A DNA stretch of 64,000 bases from CAZRCZ01 sp964598765 (GCA_964598765.1 CAZRCZ010000001.1:248001-312000), one strand, 5' to 3'. Shown: positions 27,601 to 36,066, numbered from the stretch's first letter. Notes: generated by a model from the sequence alone, not told the origin. A program made the numbers and translations.

Positions 27601-29995
27601 CGTCGTCGAATCCGTCGCCGTTGACGTCGCCGGTTGCAACGGCAAGCCCGGCTCCATCGGAGGCATTGGCCCCCTTGATGATCGTAATCTGCGAGAGATC
27701 GGCCAGCGTGTTGAGATCCAACGTCGCGGGGAAATTCGCGCGTCCGTAAATCACGTAAACTTGTCCTGCTCCAATCCGACCGTCGGGGCTTGCCGACGAA
27801 GCGCCGACGATCAGATCGTCGTAGCCGTCGCCGTTGATATCACCCGTCGCAATTCCTTTGGGATAGGGAACCCCCAATTGATCTCCGGCATTTTTTCCAA
27901 GGACGCCCAAAACGGCGGTGTTTTCCGTTCCCGGCGCCGCGCTCAAGTCAATGTCCATCGGCAACGCGCCGGCGACTTGCGTGAAGGCGGTGTTGGCCAA
28001 ATCGAATTCGTAGGCGCCGATGTCGGGCGCGGCGGAACCGTCCTCATTGCCGTCAATCGGACGGGCGACGCCGCGCTGATCAATCGCGGGAGCATTGGCT
28101 CCGCCTCCGGCGTCTATGGCCGAACTACAAGGCAGAAGCGCGTGCGTCTGGGTTCGTCCCCCGTTGTTTGCCAATGGCGCGATTTGCGCCGCGACGTTAT
28201 TCAAATCCCCCGGACCCGCAAGAATGACCGAGGCGTCGCTCGTCAGATTGTATCCGTCGGAGACGAAGCTTCCAGATAAGTTGCCGCCGGTGTTGCCTGA
28301 AAGGAGCGTGTTTTGAAGATGGAACACGCCCGATTTATTAACAATCCCACCCGCTCCCGACGTGCCCTTGTTTGAGGCAAAAGTGCAATTGAGAACGGTG
28401 AATAAACTTCCGTCGTTGGAGATTGCGCCCGCCGGTCCGGCGGCGGTGTTGCCCGAAAAGGTGCAGTTGGTCAATGTCGTGGGCGACGGGACCGTGCTAT
28501 GCTCAACGTAAATGCACCCGCTACCTCCGGCTCCGGAAGAGTTATTGGCCAGTAGACATTCCACAAAATCCGATCTATTGGCTGTCGCGTCGGTGTAGAG
28601 GGCGCGAATCGCTCCACCTGCGGTCTCGGTTCCCACAGCGGAGTTGGAGACGACGTTGCACCGATGCATCCAAATATAGGAGCTGACAAGGTTCATCGCG
28701 CCGCCATGAGCCTGACCTTCGATCGAGCTACTGTAGATACCGTTGGCGATATTGCCGATCACGTCGGTGTCAATAAACGCGATGAAACTCCAAATCGCGT
28801 CAACGCCGCCTCCCTCCGAAGAGTCCAGCCAGCAACCAAGGGGAGCGCAATGAGTTGATCCTTGGGCCGTGTTTCCTTGGATCAGGCAATTCTGGAATAT
28901 GGTGGAATTGGAATAAAATGCTTCAAAACCCCCACCTCTGCCCGGCGTGCCTGCCGATCCCTTCGATGAGTTTCCCACGATCGAGCAATTCGTTAACGTC
29001 AGATAGGACGTTTTGGCATAGACGCCTCCTCCTTGGGCATTCTCTGCGAAAACCCGATTATGCGAAATCACGCAGTTCTCAAGATGTGATGACGATGCTT
29101 CAAAATACAGCCCCCCGCCACCTCCGACTGAGCCGCCGGTGGAATTATTCGTCACAACGCAGTTCTGGATGGTGGGAGAAGAACTAATGCAATAAATTGC
29201 TCCGCCGTATTCTCCAAGTCGCCCCGTTCCATTGGTCAGAGTGAATCCGTCCAAAACTGCTCCAGCCGGCTCTCCTGAATTAAAGACGAATGCCGGACCG
29301 GAGACTCCCGCGCACGAAATCACCGTTGACGCCGCGCCGTGTTCGGATTTGAGCGTGATCGCCTTGCCTAAAAAGCTTTGGTTGCAGTTGGACGCGCCCG
29401 TGTAGGTTCCATCCCGGACGATGACGGTCGAGACGCCGCTGACCGCGACCGAAATTCCTTTCTGAATGGTCAGATAAGGATTGGCGAGGCTTCCATCTCC
29501 GGTTGAGTCATTCCCCGTCGTCGCCACCCAGATTGCATCTGAGATGGGCGTGGCAGTAGGCGTTGCCGTGTTCGTGGGGCTGGGGGTTGGTGTGCTTGTG
29601 GGCGTCGGGGTCGCCGTGCTTGTTCCCGACCCGGTTGTGGTCCGGGTTGGCGAAGGAGTTCCGGTGCGAGTGGAGGTTGGACTGGGGCTTGGCGTTGGCG
29701 AAGGGGTGACGGTCCCGGTTTCCGTCAACGTTGCCGTGCGCGTCGGAGTGCGCGTCGCCGTTCTGGTTCCGGTCCGCGTCGCCGTTCGCGTCGGCGACTC
29801 GGTCGAGGATCTCGTTCGTGTGATGGAGGATGTCCGCGTGGGGGAGAAGGTCGCCGTCCGCGTGACCGAAGGGCTGGGAGTAGGGGTTTGCGCCCCGCCG
29901 ACCGCCGATCCAAACGTTGCGCAGAAGACCAAGGCCAAAAGCCATCCCTCTGCCCGCGAGGGCATTTTCAAGAGGATATTTCCGGCTCGATTCAT
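24647..29995 (-). CDS. Giant secreted protein: beta-helix, FG-GAP repeats, Thr/Pro linkers
   Basis: About 1,782 residues from the ATG at 29995 (the frame is open to 30070; no strong Shine-Dalgarno decides). Order: signal peptide; Thr/Pro/Ser/Arg-rich linker of about 120 residues; right-handed beta-helix of PMP-like repeats (TLTNCTFSGN, FTVLNCTFAS) to about residue 680; seven FG-GAP repeats with DxNxDGxxD calcium loops (GDINGDGYDD, GDVNGDGFDD) to about 1,175; a beta-domain; a second Thr/Pro linker; an Ig-like domain; a third linker of about 155 residues; a C-terminal Ig-like domain (LRILNMGNTTWS) and the tag TPNAARDWELYE. It is predicted to be a surface or extracellular adhesin-like protein. 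Confidence 0.85.
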   Translation of the reverse strand: MNRAGNILLKMPSRAEGWLLALVFCATFGSAVGGAQTPTPSPSVTRTATFSPTRTSSITRTRSSTESPTRTATRTGTRTATRTPTRTATLTETGTVTPSPTPSPSPTSTRTGTPSPTRTTTGSGTSTATPTPTSTPTPSPTNTATPTATPISDAIWVATTGNDSTGDGSLANPYLTIQKGISVAVSGVSTVIVRDGTYTGASNCNQSFLGKAITLKSEHGAASTVISCAGVSGPAFVFNSGEPAGAVLDGFTLTNGTGRLGEYGGAIYCISSSPTIQNCVVTNNSTGGSVGGGGGLYFEASSSHLENCVISHNRVFAENAQGGGVYAKTSYLTLTNCSIVGNSSKGSAGTPGRGGGFEAFYSNSTIFQNCLIQGNTAQGSTHCAPLGCWLDSSEGGGVDAIWSFIAFIDTDVIGNIANGIYSSSIEGQAHGGAMNLVSSYIWMHRCNVVSNSAVGTETAGGAIRALYTDATANRSDFVECLLANNSSGAGGSGCIYVEHSTVPSPTTLTNCTFSGNTAAGPAGAISNDGSLFTVLNCTFASNKGTSGAGGIVNKSGVFHLQNTLLSGNTGGNLSGSFVSDGYNLTSDASVILAGPGDLNNVAAQIAPLANNGGRTQTHALLPCSSAIDAGGGANAPAIDQRGVARPIDGNEDGSAAPDIGAYEFDLANTAFTQVAGALPMDIDLSAAPGTENTAVLGVLGKNAGDQLGVPYPKGIATGDINGDGYDDLIVGASSASPDGRIGAGQVYVIYGRANFPATLDLNTLADLSQITIIKGANASDGAGLAVATGDVNGDGFDDVIIGAHGFAAPAGPSAGATYVIYGSASRPGTAIDLADAPATYGGTLILGGSGSEWSGLSVASGDMNADGFDDVVIGAPDDLTVNGGQKGEVYVIYGGSGLSGQTLDLLNPAGTYGETRIISDIFNDHSGISVAVGDVNGDGYDDVIFGRYHASPGGRTNAGETDTIFGGPALPGAMVDLGAPPGPNLGARILGDDAGDQSGFSVACGDVDGDGYKDVVIGALTASPSGEAYVIYGSSSFAGKTVDLNLAVGANNETRILGYGAGATGASVAAGDLDGDGLDDVVVGNYLGDPAGRANAGEAYVIYGSAWLPGTVRNLSVHGDDVRILGGKASDQLGFGVQSGGDLNRDGFADLLASAPLADNASIDAGDNQAGSAVAVFGKGVGLNATSVERFKPGFAPRRGLGGRLAPVLRLRAGFDDGDNGERGASALTCALTHTDKNILNLGNGSHNDVADVVWHLTTDRTGWNSAALTFQYADFEVGGLIESSLRLYQASDLAGPWTLVPGQTINTTKNQISATASELGYFAIAGALSPFATPTPSVTCTPTPSPSPSATRTASPSATRSSTPTPTRSATPTPSRTSTPSPTPCTEAQLPPYDVDTVGVANVSVGPSFQLAFSVICPANPCGACATTSFSATFDPPIVVMVGTPTTSSPLTLQAIAPGVCAVTIQGCKISDPGTCGASAVGYVSISPAGVTSTATPTITRSSTPTPSRTATRTRTRSATLTPTPTPSRSATATASSTETFTPTQSSTPTMTRTASVTPTATRSSTSSPTRSSTLTSTRTATFTPSSTRTASRTRTSTATPSATRTSTLTPTPTRSATPSPSSSATRTATSTPSGTTTPSPTVTPSPTPSPTPFNAAGLNYSYIPLEMQAGQNLTSGLRILNMGNTTWSAADGFTLAVISDPQGILGVSELKIADGVSVAPWEIYIFSAVLQAPSTPGPCAIKLQMVQNPGQWFGPELDFSIDVVAATPTPNAARDWELYE

Positions 29996-30126
29996 GGTTC
30001 CCAACCGTCCCCGAGCCTCCGTCATAACCCAACGGTGAAATATATGACGCAATTGAAAAGGTGTCAACAAGGACGCAAGAATTTATGAACAGCCGTGCCG
30101 GGCGTTCCCGTCCGGGTGCGGGTCGG

Positions 30127-31785
30127 CTATGCTTTTGACATCGCCTTCGGGGGAGAGGCGCGTAATGAATCGCCCAATTTCTCCCGCGCCAAATCGCGCA
30201 ATTCGAATCGCTTGACCTTGCCCGTGGAAGTCATCGGATAATCGGACACAATGAAAAAACGCTTGGGGATTTTGAAGCTGGCAACTTTGCCCTTGGCGAA
30301 CGCCATCAATTCCTCTTCCGTCGCGGATTTGCCCGGTTGCAGAACCACGAATGCCACCGGAATTTCGCTGAGCCGCTCGTCCGCGACACCGACGATTTGG
30401 ATTTTGCTGATCGCCGGATGTTTCAGATAAAACGCCTCGATCTCAACCGGATCAACGTTTTCTCCGCCGACCTTGAGCATTTCTTTGTAACGCCCAAGAA
30501 AACGAAAATAGCCATCCTCCAGCGCGACGCCCATGTCGCCGGTGTGAAGCCAGCCGTCGGCGTCAATTGTCTTGGCCGTTTCTTCCGGTTTTTTGTAATA
30601 GCCTTTCATGACGGCGTAACCTCGGACGCAAAGTTCGCCCGGTTTGTTCGGCGGTAGGGTCTCGCCCGTGCGTCCTTCGATCGCTTTGAATTCGTATCCG
30701 TCCGACGGCGCGCCGGAGGCACGGCAACTGTGATCGAGCGTGTCGCCGAATCGCCCGATCAATGCGCCGGGCATGATTTCGGTCATGCCGTAGCCGGTGA
30801 CGGTCGGACAGAATTTCGCGTTGGCGCGTTCGGCGATGGGAACGGTGCTGGGCAATCCCGCCGCCAAAATTCCGGTTCGCATCGTCTTCAAGTTTCGCCG
30901 CGCGAAATCGGGATGATCGAACAAATCCTGCCAATGCGTGTCGAATCCGTGAATGACGGTTCCCTTTTCCGATTCAATCAGCGCGAGGACTTCCGCCGCA
31001 TCGAAGGTCTCGGTCAACACCATCCTGCTTCCGGAAATCGAACAGACCAACGCCCCCTCGTAATACCCGAAGGCGTGGAAGAGGGGCAGAAACATGATCG
31101 TGCAATCGTCGGGCGTCATTTGAATCCGTTGCGCCGTCACTTCCGCGTTGCGCAGGACATTGTGGCAATGCATCACGCCCTTGGGAAATCCGGTCGTGCC
31201 GGAGGTATACATGATGAAAAGCGTGTCGTCCGGTTTGACTTTGGCTTCGCGTTCACCCAGTTGATCGGAGGAGATTTTCCCCCCGGCGGCGAGTAATTCC
31301 TCCCATGAATAAACGCCGTTCGGATGTTGCGCGCCGAGACTAATGACGCGCCGGAGTTCCGGAAACGCCGGGCAGGAAATCTTAGCTTGGTCCTGCGTTC
31401 TCAATTCGGGACAAAGTTCCAGCATCATGTCCAGATAGCGGATCGGACCCGATTGCTCCATCGTAATGAGCGTGGTGGAATCGGATTGGCGGACGACGTA
31501 TTCGAGATCGCTGGTGCGGAATCGCGTGTTGATCGGAACCATCACCGCGCCGATTTTCGCCAGCGCGAACAAGGCGTGAATCCACTCAAGGCGGTTGGTC
31601 ATCCAGAACGAAACCTTTTCGCCCGGCTGGATCCCCAAGCCGATCAGCCCTCGCGCAAGGCGGTCAATTTGCTGGTGTGTTTCGGCAAATGTTTCGCGCT
31701 TGCCTTGGAAACAAAGAAACTCGCGGTCGCCGAATTCCTCGGCGGCGATATTGATCAGTTCTCCGAGCGTCTTGGGATTCATCAT
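30127..31785 (-). CDS. Acyl-CoA synthetase (AMP-forming), FadD-like
   Basis: A 552-residue ANL-superfamily enzyme. The ATP loop is YTSGTTGFPKGV near residue 215, followed by TGYGMTE, the hinge GRYKEMLKVGGENV and the catalytic Lys in STGKVKRFELR near the end. The enzyme activates a carboxylic acid as its adenylate and then as a CoA thioester. It is closest in appearance to medium- or long-chain fatty acyl-CoA ligases of the FadD3/AliA type; the substrate cannot be set from context. It is cytoplasmic, with a normal length for the family. Confidence 0.92.
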   Translation of the reverse strand: MMNPKTLGELINIAAEEFGDREFLCFQGKRETFAETHQQIDRLARGLIGLGIQPGEKVSFWMTNRLEWIHALFALAKIGAVMVPINTRFRTSDLEYVVRQSDSTTLITMEQSGPIRYLDMMLELCPELRTQDQAKISCPAFPELRRVISLGAQHPNGVYSWEELLAAGGKISSDQLGEREAKVKPDDTLFIMYTSGTTGFPKGVMHCHNVLRNAEVTAQRIQMTPDDCTIMFLPLFHAFGYYEGALVCSISGSRMVLTETFDAAEVLALIESEKGTVIHGFDTHWQDLFDHPDFARRNLKTMRTGILAAGLPSTVPIAERANAKFCPTVTGYGMTEIMPGALIGRFGDTLDHSCRASGAPSDGYEFKAIEGRTGETLPPNKPGELCVRGYAVMKGYYKKPEETAKTIDADGWLHTGDMGVALEDGYFRFLGRYKEMLKVGGENVDPVEIEAFYLKHPAISKIQIVGVADERLSEIPVAFVVLQPGKSATEEELMAFAKGKVASFKIPKRFFIVSDYPMTSTGKVKRFELRDLAREKLGDSLRASPPKAMSKA

Positions 31786-31794
31786 CCGATAAAA

Positions 31795-31832
31795 TTAACG
31801 CAAAGGCGCGAAGACGCAAGAACGCAAGCGAG
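31795..31832. repeat. Family A single arm, copy 7 (CGCAAAGG type)
   Basis: TTAACGCAAAGGCGCGAAGA followed by CGCAAGAACGCAAGCG. Only one arm is evident; it lies between two minus-strand genes. Confidence 0.65.
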
Positions 31833-31849
31833 AATTTTTAAAAACTTTC

Positions 31850-32062
31850 TCACAGGGGGATGAATTGCCCGGAAGGAACCGTGGCCGTGATCTTGGTCAG
31901 ACGGGAAACAAAATCGCTCGCCTCCAGAATTTCGATCAGGACAGGATGATCCTGAGGCGAGAAATGAACGATCACGCCGTCGTTTTCTTCGGCGTGATCA
32001 ATTTTGCCGTCGGAAAGCTGGAGCAGAAGAACGTCGTCGTTTCGATTATATTGAACTTTCAT
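31850..32062 (-). CDS. DUF2283 protein, possible antitoxin-like partner
   Basis: A 70-residue protein. MKVQYNRNDDVLLLQLSDGK, then AEENDGVIVHF and PVLIEILEASDF are typical of DUF2283. Such genes are often found directly downstream of a DUF4258 gene, as here, where the two overlap by 17 bp. The pair is sometimes described as toxin-antitoxin-like, but no activity has been shown to my knowledge. The longer frame to 32122 would overlap the partner further and lacks the family start. Confidence 0.8.
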   Translation of the reverse strand: MKVQYNRNDDVLLLQLSDGKIDHAEENDGVIVHFSPQDHPVLIEILEASDFVSRLTKITATVPSGQFIPL

Positions 32063-32309
32063 AGCGCGTCCGCCTACCGGGATAAAACGTGACGATCCGG
32101 ATTTCCGTTTCATCCTCTTCAAAGACTACACGAAGAACGTGATCCGCGTCGAGAGTTCCTTGCGCGACTTTCCGTCCTCGGTATCCTTCAAATACACCCA
32201 AAGGCTCTCTCAGGATTTGCTCGACCAAACCCGGGGGAATCGGACACTCGTGTTCGGCAAGGATGTCAAATTTATTTTTTGCGTGGGATGTGAAACGAAT
32301 GGGTTTCAG
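32046..32309 (-). CDS. DUF4258-like protein with a non-canonical start
   Basis: The conserved frame reads LKPIRFTSHAKNKFDIL, then HVLRVVFEEDETEIRIVTFYP and GRRTRYE, which matches the DUF4258 family over about 87 residues. No ATG, GTG or TTG precedes the conserved N-terminus: the codon at the usual Met position is CTG (32309-32307), preceded by ATT and a GGGAG site. A TTG at 32228 would remove the first 27 conserved residues. A family A repeat begins 20 bp upstream. Either CTG or ATT is used, or the gene has decayed. It overlaps the DUF2283 gene. Confidence 0.7.
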   Translation of the reverse strand: MKPIRFTSHAKNKFDILAEHECPIPPGLVEQILREPLGVFEGYRGRKVAQGTLDADHVLRVVFEEDETEIRIVTFYPGRRTRYESSI

Positions 32310-32328
32310 AATCGCGTCAACTCCCGGA

Positions 32329-32403
32329 ATTTAACGCAAAGGCGCAAAGAAAACTTTCCAGAAACCTCATTGCGGCTATGCGCCTTTGCGCCCTTGCGTT
32401 TTA
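32329..32403. repeat. Family A inverted repeat, copy 8 (CGCAAAGG type)
   Basis: ATTTAACGCAAAGGCGCAAA pairs with TGCGCCTTTGCGCCCTTGCG across about 30 bp. It lies between the ChbG-like gene and the DUF4258 gene, both on the minus strand. Confidence 0.85.
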
Positions 32404-32417
32404 TTCCAAGTTTTTCC

Positions 32418-33419
32418 TCACCACCCGTAAAATTCCCGTATCGGGGCGGGTTTGCCGGTGCGCTGGAGTTCGCGCAGTTCGCGGTAGCTGGTCAGCCCGA
32501 TCTTCTCCGCCTTGAGCGCCTCGCGCCATTTCGCGCTCGTGAAGAACGCGGCGTCGGCGGCGCGGGTTTTCCATGAGCCGCACGTCGCCTCCATCTCCGG
32601 CGTCAACTCGCCGCAATGAATGTAAATCTCGCTCACCATCCCCGGTTGAAGCTCCTTGATCCGCTTGATCCAAAATTCCTCCGTCTGTTCCGGCTTCGGC
32701 GGACTGTCCATGTAAAGCCAATCGGGATGCAGAATCCCCATGTCGTCGGCCATCTTGATCAGATACGCGCCCCCTTGCGGTCCCATCAGGTTCATCCCGG
32801 CGATCCGGCAGGGAAGGTTGTAATCCTTGGCGATTTTCAGATACAGCTCGTGATATTCCTTCTTGTATTGAAGCGTTCCCATGTGGGAGTCAATGTGCGT
32901 GACATCAATGCCCGCCTTGAGGGCGCGGTCGATCTGGGCGCGGACTTCCTTCTCCACCTCATCGATCTTCGCGTGCGAATAAACGGGCATGATGTCGGGA
33001 TAGAAATATCCCAGCTCGTCCACAAGCGTCGGCACGGCAGTCCGTCCCAGAACCGGTCCCCATTTGTATCGCTTCCATTCGCTCGTCAGGGTCGTGTGAA
33101 TCCCCATGTTGGCTTGCGGCGTTGCCTTTGCGAATTGAACAACCTCGGGAAACCACGGGCAAGGAACCATGATCGTCGAAGAGGTCAATCCGCCCGACTT
33201 GAGCGCGGCGATGGTCGCCTCGGTGTCGGCGTGGTTCATTCCGAAATCGTCGCCATTGAGAATGGCGACCTTGGTTCCGGGCGGAAAGCCGAGCCGTTCG
33301 ACGAGCGGTTTTTGCGGAGCCGCCGTAGGTTTTGCATCCTCGGCGATGGCGGAATGAACGAACACGGCAAGCGCCGTGAGAACTTGCAGGAAAGACGATA
33401 TGCCTCGAATTGATTTCAT
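32418..33419 (-). CDS. ChbG/HpnK (YdjC-like) carbohydrate deacetylase, exported
   Basis: A 333-residue protein with a signal peptide (VLTALAVFVHSAIA). The YdjC-family metal site is visible: LNGDDFGMNHA (Asp-Asp), GIHTTLTSEW and THIDSHMGTLQ. Relatives remove acetyl groups from chitobiose-type or hopanoid sugars using a metal. Export suggests action on extracellular or envelope glycans. The start has GGAG nearby. It is divergent from the secreted hypothetical gene at 33715. Confidence 0.9.
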   Translation of the reverse strand: MKSIRGISSFLQVLTALAVFVHSAIAEDAKPTAAPQKPLVERLGFPPGTKVAILNGDDFGMNHADTEATIAALKSGGLTSSTIMVPCPWFPEVVQFAKATPQANMGIHTTLTSEWKRYKWGPVLGRTAVPTLVDELGYFYPDIMPVYSHAKIDEVEKEVRAQIDRALKAGIDVTHIDSHMGTLQYKKEYHELYLKIAKDYNLPCRIAGMNLMGPQGGAYLIKMADDMGILHPDWLYMDSPPKPEQTEEFWIKRIKELQPGMVSEIYIHCGELTPEMEATCGSWKTRAADAAFFTSAKWREALKAEKIGLTSYRELRELQRTGKPAPIREFYGW

Positions 33420-33485
33420 CGTTTCTTCTCCATCACGTATTCAAAGTGGCCCAAATAACGAGCAAGACTTTGGGTTCAGACCAAA

Positions 33486-33566
33486 GAATTCACCACAGAG
33501 ACACAGAAGAGTTCGCGACAATGGTTTCGCGTTGCAAGTTCGTCTCTGTGCCTCTGTGGTGAATTC
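33486..33566. repeat. Family A inverted repeat, copy 9, in a divergent promoter gap
   Basis: GAATTCACCACAGAGACACA and the near-exact reverse complement TGTGCCTCTGTGGTGAATTC are separated by about 45 bp. The flanking genes are divergent, so this copy cannot be an ordinary terminator. Confidence 0.9.
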
Positions 33567-33714
33567 ATACCCTAACAACTCTGACTAATCGGCATTTTGG
33601 CCGGAGTTCGCGGGAGCGTCAAGCCATTTGGTTTGCTTCTTGAATCACGTTAAAAAAAGGGAAATGATGGATTCAATCTGAAGGGGGCATCGTTCGGATG
33701 GAATGGAGATCACG

Positions 33715-34818
33715 ATGAATCGCGCCGCTTTAGTTTCGTTCTTGCTCTGGGTGACGCCCACTTTCCTCACGGCCCAAGCTCCGCCGCATACGGAAAAAAA
33801 ACTGATCGAATTCGGTTGGGATGAACCCGACACGGCGTTCATGCGGCAACATTTCGCGGAGATGGAAAAATCCTCGTTCGACGGGTGCGTATTTCACGTC
33901 AATTACCTTCAGGCCGACGGAAAGCAAGGTCCGTTCACTTGGGAATGTTGGGGCAAGCGCGCGTTCATCGAGGCCGAACTTCGGGGCGCGGTGGAGGACT
34001 TGAAGGCGACGCCGTTTTCACGGTTCAAGCATAATTTCCTCCGGTTCAACGTCACGCCGGGCGATCTGGATTGGTTCGACGACTTTTCCGCCATTCTGCA
34101 AAACGCGCGGCTGGCCGGGCGTGTCGCCAAGGAGGGACACTGCCGGGGTATTCTTTTCGACATCGAGCAATACGAGAAGCCGGTCTTTAACTACCATGAG
34201 CAACGCGACGCGAAAAGCAAACGTTGGGAGGAATACGCCGCGCAGGCGCATCGCCGCGGCGCGGAGGTGATGGCCGCGTTCGAGGAGAATTTCCCCGACG
34301 CAGTGGTTTTTCTCACGTTCGGTTTTTCCCTTCCGTGGTCCGAAACAGACAATGGAAAAAAACCGTTGCTGGAATGCAAATACGGACTGCTCTCGCCGTT
34401 TCTGGACGGCATGGTCGAGGCATGCCATGGTCCGGCGCGGTTGATTGACGGCCACGAAAACGCCTACGGCATCCGCGACCCCGCCAAATTCGTTGCCGCC
34501 TATGAGACAATGAAGCGCGGCGTTCTTCCCATCGTCACCGACGACGACAAATACGCCCGCGTCTTTTCCTTTTCATTCGGAATTTGGTTGGACGCCGATT
34601 GGCACAAAACCCCTTGGAACGCCGACGACGTTTCCAAAAATATTCATCCTCCCGATAAATTTCGGGACCTCGTCCGCGAGGCGCTGAAGGTCGCCGACGA
34701 ATATGTTTGGATTTACAGCGAGACGCCGCGATGGTGGTCGCCCGAAGGCAAACCGGTCAAATTGCCGGAATCCTACGACGCCGCGTTGAGACAGGCAAAG
34801 GACGGCGCGGGGCATTAA
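33715..34818 (+). CDS. Secreted hypothetical protein, glycosidase-like fold
   Basis: A 367-residue protein with a signal peptide (AALVSFLLWVTPTFLTA). The ATG at 33715 is preferred because GGAG precedes it by 6 bp. The sequence KKLIEFGWDEPDTAFMRQH, the DFSAILQNARLAGRVAKEG segment and GILFDIEQYE suggest a TIM-barrel in which Asp/Glu after strand beta-4 could be catalytic, as in several glycoside hydrolase clans. It also ends with YVWIYSETPRWW, an aromatic sugar-binding-like strand. No named family is recognised with confidence. Confidence 0.65.
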   Translation: MNRAALVSFLLWVTPTFLTAQAPPHTEKKLIEFGWDEPDTAFMRQHFAEMEKSSFDGCVFHVNYLQADGKQGPFTWECWGKRAFIEAELRGAVEDLKATPFSRFKHNFLRFNVTPGDLDWFDDFSAILQNARLAGRVAKEGHCRGILFDIEQYEKPVFNYHEQRDAKSKRWEEYAAQAHRRGAEVMAAFEENFPDAVVFLTFGFSLPWSETDNGKKPLLECKYGLLSPFLDGMVEACHGPARLIDGHENAYGIRDPAKFVAAYETMKRGVLPIVTDDDKYARVFSFSFGIWLDADWHKTPWNADDVSKNIHPPDKFRDLVREALKVADEYVWIYSETPRWWSPEGKPVKLPESYDAALRQAKDGAGH

Positions 34819-34825
34819 AGGCGCG

Positions 34826-34918
34826 CTTAAACACAAAGACACAAAGGGGACACGAAGTTCACAAAGAGAATCTTTCGCGGTTCTTTCTTTGTGCCTTCTT
34901 CGTGCCTTCGTGTTTAAG
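34826..34918. terminator. Family A inverted repeat, copy 10, between convergent genes
   Basis: CTTAAACACAAAGACACAAA and the mirrored TTCGTGTTTAAG end bracket a 93-bp imperfect palindrome. It lies between convergent genes and may terminate both. Confidence 0.6.
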
Positions 34919-34927
34919 AAATCCTTG

Positions 34928-36055
34928 CTACTGGGAAATCAACTTACGCAAGGCCGACAAAAGCGCATGAACATGGTTGGGATTGGAACTTTCTCCCATC
35001 AAACCGATCCGCCAGATTTTCCCCTTTAGATCGCCCAGCCCGCCGCCGATCTCGATGTTGTATTCGTCGAGAAGTCGTTTCCTGACTTGTGCCTCATTGA
35101 CTCCGGACGGAACGTAAACCGCGTTCAATTCCGGAAGGCGATATTCCGGCTCCACCAAATACTTGAAACCCATCGCTTCCAATCCGTCTCGCAAAAGTTC
35201 GTAATTGGCGCGGTGTCGCGCAAAACGCGCCTCCAAGCCCTCCTCAACAACAAGGCGCAACGACTCGCGCAAAGCGTAGAGCATCGTGATCGGCGCGGTG
35301 TGGTGATAAACGCGCTCGGTTCCCCAATATGAGCCGAGCATTGCCACGTCAAGATACCAACTTTGGCAGGGCGTCTTGCGCTTCTTGATCGCTTCGATTG
35401 CGTGCGGGCTGAACGAAACCGGCGAAAGACCGGGCGGACAGGAAAGACATTTCTGCGTGCCGCCGTAAACGGCGTCAATGCCCCATTCATCCACGCGCAG
35501 ATCTGTTCCGCCGAGCGAGGTCACGGCGTCCACGAGAAAAAGCGCTCCGGCTTCGCGCGCCATTTCCCCGATTTCCTCCAGCGGCTGGCGAACGCCGGTG
35601 GAAGTTTCGGCGTGAACCACGGCCACGACTTTCGGCGCCCCCTGCTTTAATGCCTCGGCGATTTGCGCAGGCTCGATGATCTTTCCCCACGGCGCGTCAA
35701 TCCGTCGGACCTTGGCTCCGGCGCGCTTGGCGACGTCGCACATTCTCCCGCCGAAGACGCCGTTCACGCCGATCACGATTTCATCTCCCGGCTCAATCAG
35801 GTTGGCGACGCACGTTTCCATCCCCGCGCTTCCGGTTCCGGAAATCGCCAGCGTCATTTCGTTCGTCGTTTTCATCACGGTTTGCAGGAGCGACCGGATT
35901 TCATCCATCAAGTTTAGAAATTCCGGATCGAGGTGGCCAACCAGCGGCGTCGCCATCGCGCGCAAGACGCGGGGATGCACGTCGCTCGGTCCCGGTCCCA
36001 TGAGGAGCCGGACCGGCATGTTCAATTCGCCGATGATTTTGGATTCCGCGCTCAT
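34928..36055 (-). CDS. Alanine-glyoxylate / serine-pyruvate aminotransferase family
   Basis: A 375-residue class V PLP aminotransferase. Signature pieces are LLMGPGPSDVHPRVL, the PLP Lys near residue 202 in GGTQKCLSCPPGLSP, and EIGGGLGDLKGKIWRIGLMG. The enzyme moves an amino group between alanine or serine and glyoxylate or pyruvate in the cytoplasm. The ATG at 36055 is chosen because AAAGGA lies 6 bp before it. The start follows the stop of the lipoprotein gene closely (overlapping leader), so the two may be co-transcribed. Confidence 0.92.
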   Translation of the reverse strand: MSAESKIIGELNMPVRLLMGPGPSDVHPRVLRAMATPLVGHLDPEFLNLMDEIRSLLQTVMKTTNEMTLAISGTGSAGMETCVANLIEPGDEIVIGVNGVFGGRMCDVAKRAGAKVRRIDAPWGKIIEPAQIAEALKQGAPKVVAVVHAETSTGVRQPLEEIGEMAREAGALFLVDAVTSLGGTDLRVDEWGIDAVYGGTQKCLSCPPGLSPVSFSPHAIEAIKKRKTPCQSWYLDVAMLGSYWGTERVYHHTAPITMLYALRESLRLVVEEGLEARFARHRANYELLRDGLEAMGFKYLVEPEYRLPELNAVYVPSGVNEAQVRKRLLDEYNIEIGGGLGDLKGKIWRIGLMGESSNPNHVHALLSALRKLISQ

Positions 36056-36066
36056 GTTTGATCCTT

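Noticed and set aside
25595..28279. Several plus-strand frames of 370-410 residues
   Set aside because: They are antisense to the FG-GAP and Thr/Pro region of the giant gene and mirror its repeats (RRR- or GVGV-rich products).
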